This document shows, one piece after another, positions 18,363 to 26,298 of a stretch of DNA of 64,000 nt (position 1 is the stretch's first letter; each line of letters starts with the position of its first letter). The DNA comes from Bacteroidia bacterium (lineage in GTDB: Bacteria; Bacteroidota; Bacteroidia; Flavobacteriales_D; Sanyastnellaceae), in contig JAUICJ010000007.1 of NCBI GenBank assembly GCA_030427925.1, positions 1-64,000 of the forward strand. Direction: 5' to 3'. The position numbers and the translations under genes were made by a program. Below the pieces are notes generated by a model, which had not been told where the DNA came from, made no database searches, and was given only the letters and a program-made list of their open reading frames with translations.

Positions 18363-19418
18363 TCAGGACAACGTCAACCGCACCACGAAGGCCACCGCCG
18401 TCGGACCCATCCAAAGCCGAGTCGTCTGCTCGCTCAGTTGGTGTTCCCAAATCGCTTCGCCCCACCGGGTTCTGAAGAGTTCGCGGGACCAATGAAGTCC
18501 CACATAGAGCCCGCGGATGGCGCGGGTGCTCGGTTGATCCGGGTTCCACCCGCTGTTCCCGTCCGGGCGGATGGCCCAGCCCAATTCGGCGATGAGCGGC
18601 ACGTTCCAAAGCCGGGTTCGGTTCTCGGCCACCCGGAAGTCGTGGTAAGCTGTGTCGATGAGGAGGCTTCCCGTCGTGAAGACGTCGGAGGGGGTGAAAT
18701 CGAGGCCGAGGCCGGCGCCGGCGAGGAGTCGCTGTGCATTCGTCAGGCGCACGGAGGTGGTGGCGAGCACCGGTAGGCGGTAACGGACGCCGCGCAGTCG
18801 GAGGGAGGCGTCGACGATTTGGCCCGTCCGATTGCCCAGCCCATCGACGTCTTCGAAGGCCAAATCCCAATTCGCTCCCACCCGCTGCACCGTCAGCCCC
18901 GTCGCCACTCGCCACGACGCGTTCAACGGCCGCACGATGCGCACCGCAAAGCGCGCCCCCCCGGTCGGCACCCAATTCGCCCCCAAATACGGCTCGCCCA
19001 AGCTGTCCGCAACCGCAGCAATCGGCGCCATTCCCAGCGCCTCCACGGCCGGCAACACCCCGGCCTCCACCGCCAATTCCCACCCCTGCGCCCGCACCGA
19101 CCGAAACGCCCCCAACACCGCCAAGGCCACCACCACCGACGTCCCGATGAGCAACGCCCAGCGCAACCCCGCCACGGGAATGAATTTCGTCCGCGTCTTC
19201 GCCTTGATGAGGTGGTTCTCATGAAGGGCCTCCCGAAAATTCCGCTTGCTCACAGCAAACAAGTACGGTTCCCGCTCCTCCGGATCCACGTGATCCTCGT
19301 AAGCAATCCCCAACGCCTCCAACCGAGAACGAAACGCCTCCGCTTCCCCTTCGTCGGGAAAGGTGAACACGGTGTACCGGTTATCCCCCGGATGCTCAAA
19401 GTGATTCGTCCAGCGCAT
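18363..19418 (-). CDS. Cytosolic-domain/outer-membrane-barrel fusion protein, unknown function
   Basis: A 351-residue protein in two unlike parts. Residues 1 to about 80 (MRWTNHFEHPGDN, TVFTFPDEGEAEAF, YLFAVSKRNFREA) resemble a small protein that, as I recall, stands alone in flavobacteria and ends in one membrane helix. That helix (about 84-105) is present, but here it reads as a signal peptide with an Ala-Gln cleavage site (GAFRSVRAQG). It runs straight into a ~240-residue PorT-like beta-barrel (alternating strands, GLYVGLHWSREL, terminal FVVRLTLS). The single uninterrupted frame suggests a genuine fusion, but an assembly frameshift joining two genes cannot be excluded. A TAGCTTTG box lies 4 nt before the ATG. 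Confidence 0.65.
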   Translation of the reverse strand: MRWTNHFEHPGDNRYTVFTFPDEGEAEAFRSRLEALGIAYEDHVDPEEREPYLFAVSKRNFREALHENHLIKAKTRTKFIPVAGLRWALLIGTSVVVALAVLGAFRSVRAQGWELAVEAGVLPAVEALGMAPIAAVADSLGEPYLGANWVPTGGARFAVRIVRPLNASWRVATGLTVQRVGANWDLAFEDVDGLGNRTGQIVDASLRLRGVRYRLPVLATTSVRLTNAQRLLAGAGLGLDFTPSDVFTTGSLLIDTAYHDFRVAENRTRLWNVPLIAELGWAIRPDGNSGWNPDQPSTRAIRGLYVGLHWSRELFRTRWGEAIWEHQLSEQTTRLWMGPTAVAFVVRLTLS

Positions 19419-19422
19419 GGTG

Positions 19423-19430
19423 CAAAGCTA
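19423..19430 (-). promoter_or_regulatory. -7 box TAGCTTTG ahead of the fusion outer-membrane gene
   Basis: TAGCTTTG on the minus strand is an exact TAnnTTTG match followed by CACC and the ATG at 19418. It predicts a leaderless transcript. Confidence 0.5.
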
Positions 19431-19443
19431 ATCCCTTGCCCAC

Positions 19444-19477
19444 AAAAACGCCCCACCGCGGGAAGCGGCAGGGCGTT
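19444..19477 (-). terminator. Terminator of the marR-yceI operon
   Basis: On the minus strand AACGCCC pairs with GGGCGTT, with a further partly paired GC-rich interior, and a T-run follows. It starts about 19 nt after the yceI-type stop codon. Confidence 0.75.
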
Positions 19478-19495
19478 CAAAATGGGGGAGGAAAA

Positions 19496-20152
19496 TCAGC
19501 TGTTCGCCTTGATGAAGAAGCCCAATTCGAACGTGTCGTCGATGGCCTTATCACCCAAGTTTTCGAAGAACGAGCCCGAACCGTACTTGATGTCGAACGC
19601 GGTGCGGTCCACTTTCATCATGCCGCGGATGTCCATGCTGCCTTCGGTGTTGTTCGCCGTCACTTCGAAGCTCTGGGGCTGCGTGATGCCCTTGATGGTC
19701 AACATGCCCTTCACCGTGCCGCCGATTTCCGAGGGCGTGAAGCTGTTGATTTCAAACGTGGCGGTCGGGAAGTTCGCCGTGCTGAAGAAGTCATCGCTGT
19801 GCAGGTGTCCGAGCAACTTCGCACCGGTTTCGGCGTCGAGGTCGGTGTTGGTCATCGATGCCATGTCCATGGTGATGGTGCCACCGCTGATGGCGCCCTC
19901 CGTCACGCGGAATGAGCCGCTTGCAATGGAAATGTTTCCGCGGTGCTCGCCCGTGACCTTGCGGCCAATCCAAACGACTTCACTCGCATCAGCCGCAATC
20001 GTGTAGTTGCCATCGACCAAGGCTTTCACCGCAGGGGTGACGGTTTCGGTGGCAGCAGCTGCCGGTGCTTCGGTTTCGCTGGGGGCGGGAGCGTCGCCGC
20101 ATGCGGCGAGCACGAGCGCTGCAGAGGCAGCGAGGATCATGAATTTGTTCAT
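19496..20152 (-). CDS. YceI-family lipoprotein
   Basis: A 218-residue lipoprotein: the signal ends LVLAACG with lipidated Cys18, then a Pro/Ala/Glu/Thr-rich linker to about residue 42. The YceI lipocalin-like barrel follows (YTIAADASEVVWIGRKVTGEH, SGGTITMDMASM, LLGHLHSDDFF, GMLTIKGITQP, DDTFELGFFI). YceI proteins bind isoprenoid or other amphiphilic ligands such as polyprenyl quinones; the ligand here is unknown. It lies 12 nt downstream of a MarR regulator gene, on the same strand and very probably in one operon, which suggests it is induced by the compound the regulator senses. Confidence 0.92.
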   Translation of the reverse strand: MNKFMILAASAALVLAACGDAPAPSETEAPAAAATETVTPAVKALVDGNYTIAADASEVVWIGRKVTGEHRGNISIASGSFRVTEGAISGGTITMDMASMTNTDLDAETGAKLLGHLHSDDFFSTANFPTATFEINSFTPSEIGGTVKGMLTIKGITQPQSFEVTANNTEGSMDIRGMMKVDRTAFDIKYGSGSFFENLGDKAIDDTFELGFFIKANS

Positions 20153-20164
20153 GTGAACGGTTGT

Positions 20165-20641
20165 TTAAAGGATTTCAGTTTCGAGTCGTTTGGTGTGAAA
20201 GGCGTCGAAGGCCAGGTTGAGTTGTTGGGCCAAATCAGCGGGCACCGCTTCTTCAAACCACAGTTCAACCTCGAGCAATTCCGGAGTCGCCGATTCAACA
20301 CAATGCAGTCCCGCTGGCGTCAGCGCGACATCCACGCGCCGCCGATCTTGCCGAGCAGCTTTGCGCGTGACGAGCCCCTTCGCCCGCAATTTTTCCACCA
20401 AACGAGACGCATTGCTAGCGGGGTCAATCATGCGGCAAGTTAGGTCATTGAGTGCCATGGGTTGGTTGCCCTGACCACGCAAAATGCGCAGGACATTGTA
20501 CTGCTCCGGCGTGATGCCCCAAGGGACGAGCCGCCGCTTCTGTTCCAAATGAATCACGCTCCGGGTGTGCATGATGTACAACAGCAGTTTATGCTGTGCA
20601 TTGCGGAACTTGTCCGTCTGGAGTGCAGTTTCCAAATGCAT
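20165..20641 (-). CDS. MarR-family transcriptional regulator
   Basis: A 158-residue winged-helix regulator. The DNA-binding half is clear: TPEQYNVLRILRGQ, MALNDLTCRMIDPASNASRLVEKL (helix-turn-helix recognition helix) and the wing GLVTRKAARQDRRRVDVALT. N- and C-terminal helices would form the dimer interface. MarR proteins usually repress their own operon until a small ligand or oxidant releases them. No lone redox cysteine pattern typical of OhrR is obvious. It is the first gene of an operon with the YceI lipoprotein, and a perfect inverted repeat lies in its promoter. Confidence 0.93.
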   Translation of the reverse strand: MHLETALQTDKFRNAQHKLLLYIMHTRSVIHLEQKRRLVPWGITPEQYNVLRILRGQGNQPMALNDLTCRMIDPASNASRLVEKLRAKGLVTRKAARQDRRRVDVALTPAGLHCVESATPELLEVELWFEEAVPADLAQQLNLAFDAFHTKRLETEIL

Positions 20642-20645
20642 GGCG

Positions 20646-20678
20646 CAAAACTAGCGAATGTCTTTGTTGTATCAACAA
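20646..20678 (-). promoter_or_regulatory. marR-yceI promoter with palindromic operator
   Basis: On the minus strand the -7 box TAGTTTTG (20653 to 20646) is 4 nt from the ATG at 20641. A TTG -33 element (20675 to 20673) sits 19 nt upstream of it. The TTG is part of a perfect 6-3-6 inverted repeat, TTGTTG-ATA-CAACAA (20664-20678), the size and symmetry expected of a MarR dimer site. Binding there would block the -33 element, so autorepression is likely. Confidence 0.7.
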
Positions 20679-20696
20679 CTAAATGCCGGATAAATG

Positions 20697-20722
20697 AAAA
20701 AGGGACCAAAGCGGCCCCTTTT
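20697..20722 (-). terminator. Terminator at the end of the dcw operon
   Basis: On the minus strand AAAAGGGGCC and GGTCCCTTTT pair (one G-U) around a short GCTTT loop and end in a T-run, about 13 nt after the yqeY stop codon. Confidence 0.75.
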
Positions 20723-20735
20723 CTACATCAGCAAC

Positions 20736-21188
20736 TCACTTCAGCTTCGCTCGCACGATGCCGGAAATGACCTTACCATCGGCCTGACCGGCCATCGCAG
20801 CCGATGCCAAGCCCATCACCTTGCCCATGTCGGCCATGCTGCTGGCTCCGGTTTCGGCGATGATGGCTTCCACCTTGGCTTCGATTTCCGCCTCGGTGAG
20901 CGCCGTGGGCAGGAAGGCCTCGATGACAGTGGCTTGTGCCCGTTCTTCCTCCGCGAGGTCGGCTCGGCCCTGCCCATCGTAGAGTTCAGCCGTCTCCATG
21001 CGCTGCTTGTACAGTTTGCTCAGGATGCCCATTGCGGTGGCGTCCGGGATGTCTTCCCCGCTGCTGCCGTCTTTGGCGGCCTCGAGCATGAGCTTGCTCT
21101 TGATGTCGCGCAGCGCAGCCAAACGGTCGCGGTCTTTTGCCCGCATGGCATCCTTGATGCCTTCTGAAATGGTGGCGTAAATGGACAT
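20736..21188 (-). CDS. yqeY: GatB/YqeY domain protein
   Basis: A 150-residue protein of the YqeY family (normal length), homologous to the tRNA-binding tail of the GatB amidotransferase subunit. Seen are DAMRAKDRDRLAALRDIKSK, the IPDATAMGILSKLYKQR helix, a KQRMETAELYDGQGRADLAEEE region and the C-terminal ADMGKVMGLASAAM. Family members are thought to bind tRNA, but the exact role is unknown. The gene follows ftsZ with a 1-nt gap and is the last gene of the dcw operon before a terminator, a position common in Bacteroidota. Confidence 0.95.
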   Translation of the reverse strand: MSIYATISEGIKDAMRAKDRDRLAALRDIKSKLMLEAAKDGSSGEDIPDATAMGILSKLYKQRMETAELYDGQGRADLAEEERAQATVIEAFLPTALTEAEIEAKVEAIIAETGASSMADMGKVMGLASAAMAGQADGKVISGIVRAKLK

Positions 21189-21189
21189 G

Positions 21190-22863
21190 TCAGTCGACTT
21201 GATCGGAGAGGAATCCGTTGGGGGTGAAGGTCGTGAACGTATTGCCTTCCTCGTCTTCTTCGGCGCGTAGGGTCAAGTTGGAGAGGGTCCGCGCATGGGA
21301 TGGGGGCACATCGTCAAGTTGAATTTGACGGCGGCGGTAGGCGGGCTCGTCTTCGAGGGCCTTCAATTCACCAGGCGTCTTCAGTCGCTTGTTGAGTGCA
21401 GCCAAACGCCGTGTGCGGTCCATTTGACGTTCCTGCGTGTCCGTTGCTGGCTGGTGCGCCCGCGCATCGGATGCATCGTTGTTCACGTGGTGGATGATGA
21501 ACTGGGTGGTGTCGCTCGGAAGCTCATTCACAGGTTCCGAAGGCGGTGCCGGGTGGAACTCATCTTCCTCGGGCTCCTCCATGTTGAGGGTCAGGCGAAC
21601 GGTGGTATCCGACGGGCTTTCCACTTCAGGTGCTGAGAACAGGGTCGGGGTTTCCTTCGGAGCGGGTGCACTTGGGATTTCCTTCAATTCCCAATTCAAT
21701 GCGTTGTCCTCATCCGGGCGCGTGACCGGGGGTTGCGGCGTTTCCCCCATGGCCGCGCGATTCAATGGAGCATTCCATTCGTGCAGGCGCTCCTGCTGTT
21801 GCGGTTGGGGCGCCGGTGCGGGTGCGGCCGGTTCTGCCTGCGCTTGGGGCGGCATGCCGCTTCCGAGCCAATGCTTCGTCTCCTCCTTCGGCAGGTCGCC
21901 GTCATCGAGGCCTTGGAATCCGGTGGCAATGACCGTCACCGAGATGTCCTCTCCGAGGTTGGCGTCGATGCCATAGCCCCAAATGACTTCCGCGCTTTGG
22001 CCAGCAGCATCCTGGATGTAATCGGTGATTTCCATGGCCTCGTCCAGCAGGATTTCGTCCTTGCTGAACGTGATGTTGAGCAGCACATAGCGCGCTCCCG
22101 TGATGTCGTGGTCGTTCAGCAACGGCGATTCGAGTGCCTCGCGGACCGCCTTTTCGGCCCGGCCTTCGCCAGAAGCTTTTCCGGAACCCATGATGGCCCG
22201 GCCGGATTCGCGCATGACCGTGTTGACGTCGTTCATGTCGACGTTGATTTCGCCCGTCAACGTGATGACTTCGGCAATTCCTTTCGCCGCCGTGCACAGC
22301 ACCTCGTCCGCATTCGTGAACGCCTCCCGGATGGTCAAACCGCTGTACAACTCGCGCAACTTGTCGTTGCGGATGATGAGCAGGGTATCGACCGCGTTCC
22401 GCATTTCTTCGAGGCCCATCTTCGCTTGGTCCGAACGCCGGCGCCCTTCAAACTTGAACGGAATGGTGACGATGCCCACCGTCAAGATGCCCAATTCTTT
22501 CGCGGCTTTCGCGATGATGGGAGCCGCTCCGGTCCCCGTTCCGCCGCCCATGCCTGCCGTAACGAACACCATGCGGGTGCCTTGGTTGAGCAGGTCCTTG
22601 ATTTCGTCGATGCTCTCGATGGCCGCGTTTCGGCCGACTTCGGGCTGCGATCCTGCCCCTTGACCTTCGGTCAGGGTTTTACCGAGCTGAATTTTCTGTT
22701 CGACCGGGCTCGCGTCGAGGGCTTGCGCGTCCGTGTTGCACACGATGAAGTCCACGCCTTGGATGCCGCGTTCGTGCATCGTGTTCACGGCGTTGGATCC
22801 TCCGCCACCGACTCCGATGACCTTGATGGGGTTTTGTGAAATGCTCATGTTCGTTGGATTCAT
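21190..22863 (-). CDS. ftsZ: Cell division GTPase FtsZ
   Basis: FtsZ is the tubulin homologue that polymerises into the division ring at mid-cell. The GTPase core (about 1-325) has IKVIGVGGGGSNAVN, the tubulin signature GMGGGTGTGAAP and the synergy-loop region NVDMNDVNTVM. A long Pro/Gln/Glu-rich linker (about 330-530) follows. The C-terminal tail TPNGFLSDQVD fits the Bacteroidota type that recruits FtsA, rather than the proteobacterial IPAFLR type. At 557 residues the protein is longer than E. coli FtsZ because of the linker. The ATG overlaps the ftsA stop codon (ATGA); an in-frame ATG at 22848 is an alternative start. Confidence 0.97.
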   Translation of the reverse strand: MNPTNMSISQNPIKVIGVGGGGSNAVNTMHERGIQGVDFIVCNTDAQALDASPVEQKIQLGKTLTEGQGAGSQPEVGRNAAIESIDEIKDLLNQGTRMVFVTAGMGGGTGTGAAPIIAKAAKELGILTVGIVTIPFKFEGRRRSDQAKMGLEEMRNAVDTLLIIRNDKLRELYSGLTIREAFTNADEVLCTAAKGIAEVITLTGEINVDMNDVNTVMRESGRAIMGSGKASGEGRAEKAVREALESPLLNDHDITGARYVLLNITFSKDEILLDEAMEITDYIQDAAGQSAEVIWGYGIDANLGEDISVTVIATGFQGLDDGDLPKEETKHWLGSGMPPQAQAEPAAPAPAPQPQQQERLHEWNAPLNRAAMGETPQPPVTRPDEDNALNWELKEIPSAPAPKETPTLFSAPEVESPSDTTVRLTLNMEEPEEDEFHPAPPSEPVNELPSDTTQFIIHHVNNDASDARAHQPATDTQERQMDRTRRLAALNKRLKTPGELKALEDEPAYRRRQIQLDDVPPSHARTLSNLTLRAEEDEEGNTFTTFTPNGFLSDQVD

Positions 22864-24164
22864 TCAATGATGTCGTCGTCCGCCTCAAAGAAGTCCTTGA
22901 TTTTGGACATGAAGCGGCTCTTGAAGCCGAGATCGCGGCCGCGCTCTTCAGGTTGCGTTTCGTCTTTGATGACCGAGGGTTCCGTGACCTTCACGCGTTC
23001 TTCGTACCCTTTTAGGACCAATCCCACGCCGGTAGAAAAGGAGGGCGACGTCAGGGTTTCGTCAGGCAGTTCGGCGAGGTGTTCGTTCGGATAGCCCGTG
23101 CGGCAGGAAATGCCCGTGTGGTATTCGAACAACTGGGCGACGTGCTTCAACAAGGCCCCGCCACCGGTGAGCACGATGCCTCCGACGAGGTCCGCTTCGT
23201 GCCCGGAGTTCTTGATTTCGTAGTGGATGAGCTCGATGATTTCCATCATGCGGGCTTCGATGATGGCCGCGAGGTTGCGGCGGCTGATTTCGCGGGGTGG
23301 ACGGCCGCGCAATCCGGGGATGCAGACGATTTCGTTGTCCTTCATCTTCGTGGCAATGGCCGAGCCAAACGTTTGTTTCAGCTTCTCCGCCTGCCGAACC
23401 ATGATCGAGCAGCCCTTCCGAATGTCCTCGGTCACGATGTTGCCCCCCATGGCGATGACCGCGGTGTGGCGGATGACGTGGTCCTGGAAAATGGCGATGT
23501 CGGTCGTTCCGCCGCCGATGTCCACCAAGGCCACCCCCGCTTCGAGTTCGTCTTCGTGCAGGACGGCGGCCGAAGAAGCCAGCGGCTCAAGGATGAGTTG
23601 GTCCACCTCCAGTTCCGCAATGTCGATGCACCGGAAGATGTTCGAAATGGCGTTGACCTGCCCCGTGATGACATGGAACATGGCTTCCAAGCGGATGCCG
23701 TTCATGCCGATGGGCTCTTTGATGCCGGGCTCCCCGTCGACGGTGTACTCCTGGGGCATCACGTGAATGATTTCCTCCCCGGGAGCATTCACGTAGTCCT
23801 TTTGTTGCTTGATGAGCAAATCGATGTCCGCTTGGCTGATTTCCTGCAGTCCGTTGCTGCGGGTGATCATCCCGTTGCGTTGGTGGCTGCGGATGTGTTG
23901 CCCCGCGATGCCCACGTTCACGCGCTTGATGGTGACCCCTGAGTTCCGCTCCGCTTCGTCTACTGCGCGGCGGATGCTGTCGACCGTTTGCTGGATGTTG
24001 GAAACCACACCGCGCTTGACGCCGAGCGATTCACTCCGGCCCGAGCCGAGGATGACCACTTTGCCGTGTTCGTTGAGCTGGCCGACGAAGCAGGCGATTT
24101 TCGTGGTACCGATGTCCAATCCGACGATGATGTCGTTGGGGCCGACGTTGGGGTTTGTGGGCAT
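22860..24164 (-). CDS. ftsA: Cell division protein FtsA
   Basis: FtsA is the actin-like ATPase that tethers FtsZ filaments to the membrane and signals to the septal synthases. The N-terminal phosphate loop VGLDIGTTKIACFVG, the SHS2 (1C) region around residues 85-165 (INVGIAGQHIRS), the second phosphate motif LVDIGGGTTDIAIF and the adenosine motif IVLTGGGALLKHV are all present in 434 residues. The C-terminal amphipathic membrane-targeting segment should lie near SRFMSKIKDFFE. The gene lies 11 nt after ftsQ and overlaps ftsZ by 4 nt. Confidence 0.97.
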   Translation of the reverse strand: MPTNPNVGPNDIIVGLDIGTTKIACFVGQLNEHGKVVILGSGRSESLGVKRGVVSNIQQTVDSIRRAVDEAERNSGVTIKRVNVGIAGQHIRSHQRNGMITRSNGLQEISQADIDLLIKQQKDYVNAPGEEIIHVMPQEYTVDGEPGIKEPIGMNGIRLEAMFHVITGQVNAISNIFRCIDIAELEVDQLILEPLASSAAVLHEDELEAGVALVDIGGGTTDIAIFQDHVIRHTAVIAMGGNIVTEDIRKGCSIMVRQAEKLKQTFGSAIATKMKDNEIVCIPGLRGRPPREISRRNLAAIIEARMMEIIELIHYEIKNSGHEADLVGGIVLTGGGALLKHVAQLFEYHTGISCRTGYPNEHLAELPDETLTSPSFSTGVGLVLKGYEERVKVTEPSVIKDETQPEERGRDLGFKSRFMSKIKDFFEADDDIIE

Positions 24165-24175
24165 GTTGATGGGGT

Positions 24176-24910
24176 TCAGTAGTGACGCTGAGCAACGATT
24201 TGACCTTCGTATTTCAGCGAGATTTTTTTGTAGTCGTTCAGGTTGCCGCGGGCGATTTGCTCGCGGTAGAAGGCATCGAGGTGCATCAGGTTTTGGCTCA
24301 GGTGGGCCAAATCCCCCAGCTCAATCCGCGCCCCACCGAGGCGGGGAAGGAGCTCCACAGTCGTTCCTCGGACGACCAGCCCGTCGGTGAAGGCGCGCCA
24401 TTGCGCCGATTGCACCAACCGCTCGACGAAGGCAAAGCCCAAATCCGCATCCTCTTCCGTCTCCGCATGGATCACGGGAACCCGCGCTGTGAACACGGAA
24501 CTCAAGGGCATCGTTTCACCCGCTTCGTCGAAATACACATCGGCTGCGCTGCCGCCGCGGTGCCACCGCGCAACCGGCCGCCGTTGGGTCACGTGCACGT
24601 GCAGCGTCCGGTCGAGTCCAGGATACACCTCCACGTCGCGCACGGCGGGCAACGCTTCCCGCACCCACGACTCCACTTGCGCGAGGGAAACGTCGGCATA
24701 AAACGTCCCGCGGATGGAGTCGTGGACCGCAATGGCATTCCTTACGCTCTCGCCATCGACGAGGTACATGCCGTCCACTTCTTCCACGGCCACCTCCAAA
24801 TCCACGTAGCGCAAGCCCCCCCGCTCCACGCGCGCAAAGCCCACAAGCGCAGCGGAGCCGCTGAGCAGCAGCACGGAAAGGCTGACGTGAAGGATGCGAC
24901 GGAGTTTCAT
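24176..24910 (-). CDS. ftsQ: Cell division protein FtsQ
   Basis: A 244-residue bitopic inner-membrane divisome protein. One TM helix (about 8-27, VSLSVLLLSGSAALVGF) is followed by a periplasmic POTRA-like domain (DVSLAQVESWVREALPAVRDVEVYPGLDRTLHVHVTQRRP) and a beta domain. Sequence conservation is low, as is usual for FtsQ in Bacteroidota. Identity rests on topology, the V-YP-x4-L-x-V-x-V-x-QR-x-P motif and the position between murC and ftsA. Its ATG overlaps the murC stop (ATGA). Confidence 0.9.
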   Translation of the reverse strand: MKLRRILHVSLSVLLLSGSAALVGFARVERGGLRYVDLEVAVEEVDGMYLVDGESVRNAIAVHDSIRGTFYADVSLAQVESWVREALPAVRDVEVYPGLDRTLHVHVTQRRPVARWHRGGSAADVYFDEAGETMPLSSVFTARVPVIHAETEEDADLGFAFVERLVQSAQWRAFTDGLVVRGTTVELLPRLGGARIELGDLAHLSQNLMHLDAFYREQIARGNLNDYKKISLKYEGQIVAQRHY

Positions 24911-26298
24911 GCGTTTGTGTCAGTTGAGGGCTTGCCCGATGCGTTCAACAACCATTGAGTCAACGGATTAACCAATCGGTCAATGTCGCCCGCGCCCAAG
25001 GTCAAAACCACATCGCGCGGCATCCCCTTCAAACAATCGAATATCCGTTCTGCAGGCGCGAGTTCTTTGACGGGCCCGGATATCTTATCAAATAGCGATT
25101 GTGAATCCACACCCGGAATCGGTGCCTCTCGGGCCGGGTAAATGGGCATCAGGACCAAGGCGTCGAGCGTGGAAAGCACCTGCGCAAACCCGTCGAGGTG
25201 ATCGCGGGTGCGCGAAAACAGGTGGGGTTGGAAGATGCCCGTCAGCGGTTTGCCAGGATGGGCCGAACGCGCCGCCTCGAGCGCGCAACGCAGTTCTTCC
25301 GGGTGGTGCGCGTAGTCGTCGATGTACACGGTTTCAGGTCCGCGAAGGTGGTACTGGAACCGTCGGTGCACGCCTTGGAATGACGCGAGCCGTGCGCGCA
25401 GCTCGGTCGGTTCAAGCCCCGCTTGCAGGGCCAGGCCGCACGCTGCCACCGCGTTTTCCAGGTTGTGCAGCCCGGGCATGGGCAGCACGAGGTTCGGCAC
25501 TTCCGGACCGTCGGGACGCACCAAGGTGAACCGCGTTTGCGCCCCGTGCCGTTCCACGCGGGTTGCCCGCAGCGCTCCCGCGTCGATGCCGTAGGTGGTC
25601 ACCGGGACGGGGGGATGGAGGCGTCCGGTCAGGGCGTGGTGGAGGAGCAGGGTGCGTTGGGTTTGGCCTGTAAACGACTGAAATCCAGCGATGAACTGCT
25701 CAGCGTCGCCGTAGATGTCCAAGTGGTCCAGGTCCAGGCTCGTCACCGCGGCGTGTGTGGGGTGCAGGTGCAAGAAGCTCCGGTCGAATTCATCGGCCTC
25801 CACCACGGTCCACGCGGCTTCCGGGGTGAGGTGCAGGTTGCTGCCCGTTGCCGCGGCCAGTCCCCCGAGGAAGGCGTTGCATCGGTCGGCGAGGAGGTGG
25901 GCGAGGAGGGTCGTGGTCGTCGTTTTTCCGTGGGTCCCGGCCACCGCGAGGGTCGGGTGGTTGCGCGTGATGGCTCCGAGGAGGGCGCTGCGTTTGTGCA
26001 GGGTTCCGCTTGCTTCGAGGTGCATGCGCAAGGCCAAATCCATCGGCACCGCGGGCGTGTATACGCACAGCACCTCCGCCGCGTTCCATCCGCTCGGGAA
26101 CGCTCCCGGAGTCGGGTCGTGCGAAACCGCAATGCCCTCGTTCACCAGCGCGTTCGTCAACGGCGTTGCCGTGCGGTCGTACCCGGCAACGTGCCAGCCC
26201 TCGGACTTCAGGTAACGCGCGAGGGCACTCATGCCGATGCCGCCGATGCCGAGGAAAAACGCGCGGCCGGGAGCGCTGAGGTCGATGCGGGAGCTCAT
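24907..26298 (-). CDS. murC: UDP-N-acetylmuramate--L-alanine ligase
   Basis: MurC adds L-alanine to UDP-MurNAc with ATP, the first step of the stem peptide, in the cytosol. The N-terminal Rossmann domain has FLGIGGIGMSALARYL, the central domain the P-loop AGTHGKTTTTTLLAHL, then EADEFDRSFL, the H-P-E-E-L motif (DDYAHHPEELRCAL) and the C-terminal FQPHLFSRT. The length of 463 residues is normal. It overlaps murG and ftsQ by 4 nt each. Confidence 0.97.
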   Translation of the reverse strand: MSSRIDLSAPGRAFFLGIGGIGMSALARYLKSEGWHVAGYDRTATPLTNALVNEGIAVSHDPTPGAFPSGWNAAEVLCVYTPAVPMDLALRMHLEASGTLHKRSALLGAITRNHPTLAVAGTHGKTTTTTLLAHLLADRCNAFLGGLAAATGSNLHLTPEAAWTVVEADEFDRSFLHLHPTHAAVTSLDLDHLDIYGDAEQFIAGFQSFTGQTQRTLLLHHALTGRLHPPVPVTTYGIDAGALRATRVERHGAQTRFTLVRPDGPEVPNLVLPMPGLHNLENAVAACGLALQAGLEPTELRARLASFQGVHRRFQYHLRGPETVYIDDYAHHPEELRCALEAARSAHPGKPLTGIFQPHLFSRTRDHLDGFAQVLSTLDALVLMPIYPAREAPIPGVDSQSLFDKISGPVKELAPAERIFDCLKGMPRDVVLTLGAGDIDRLVNPLTQWLLNASGKPSTDTNA

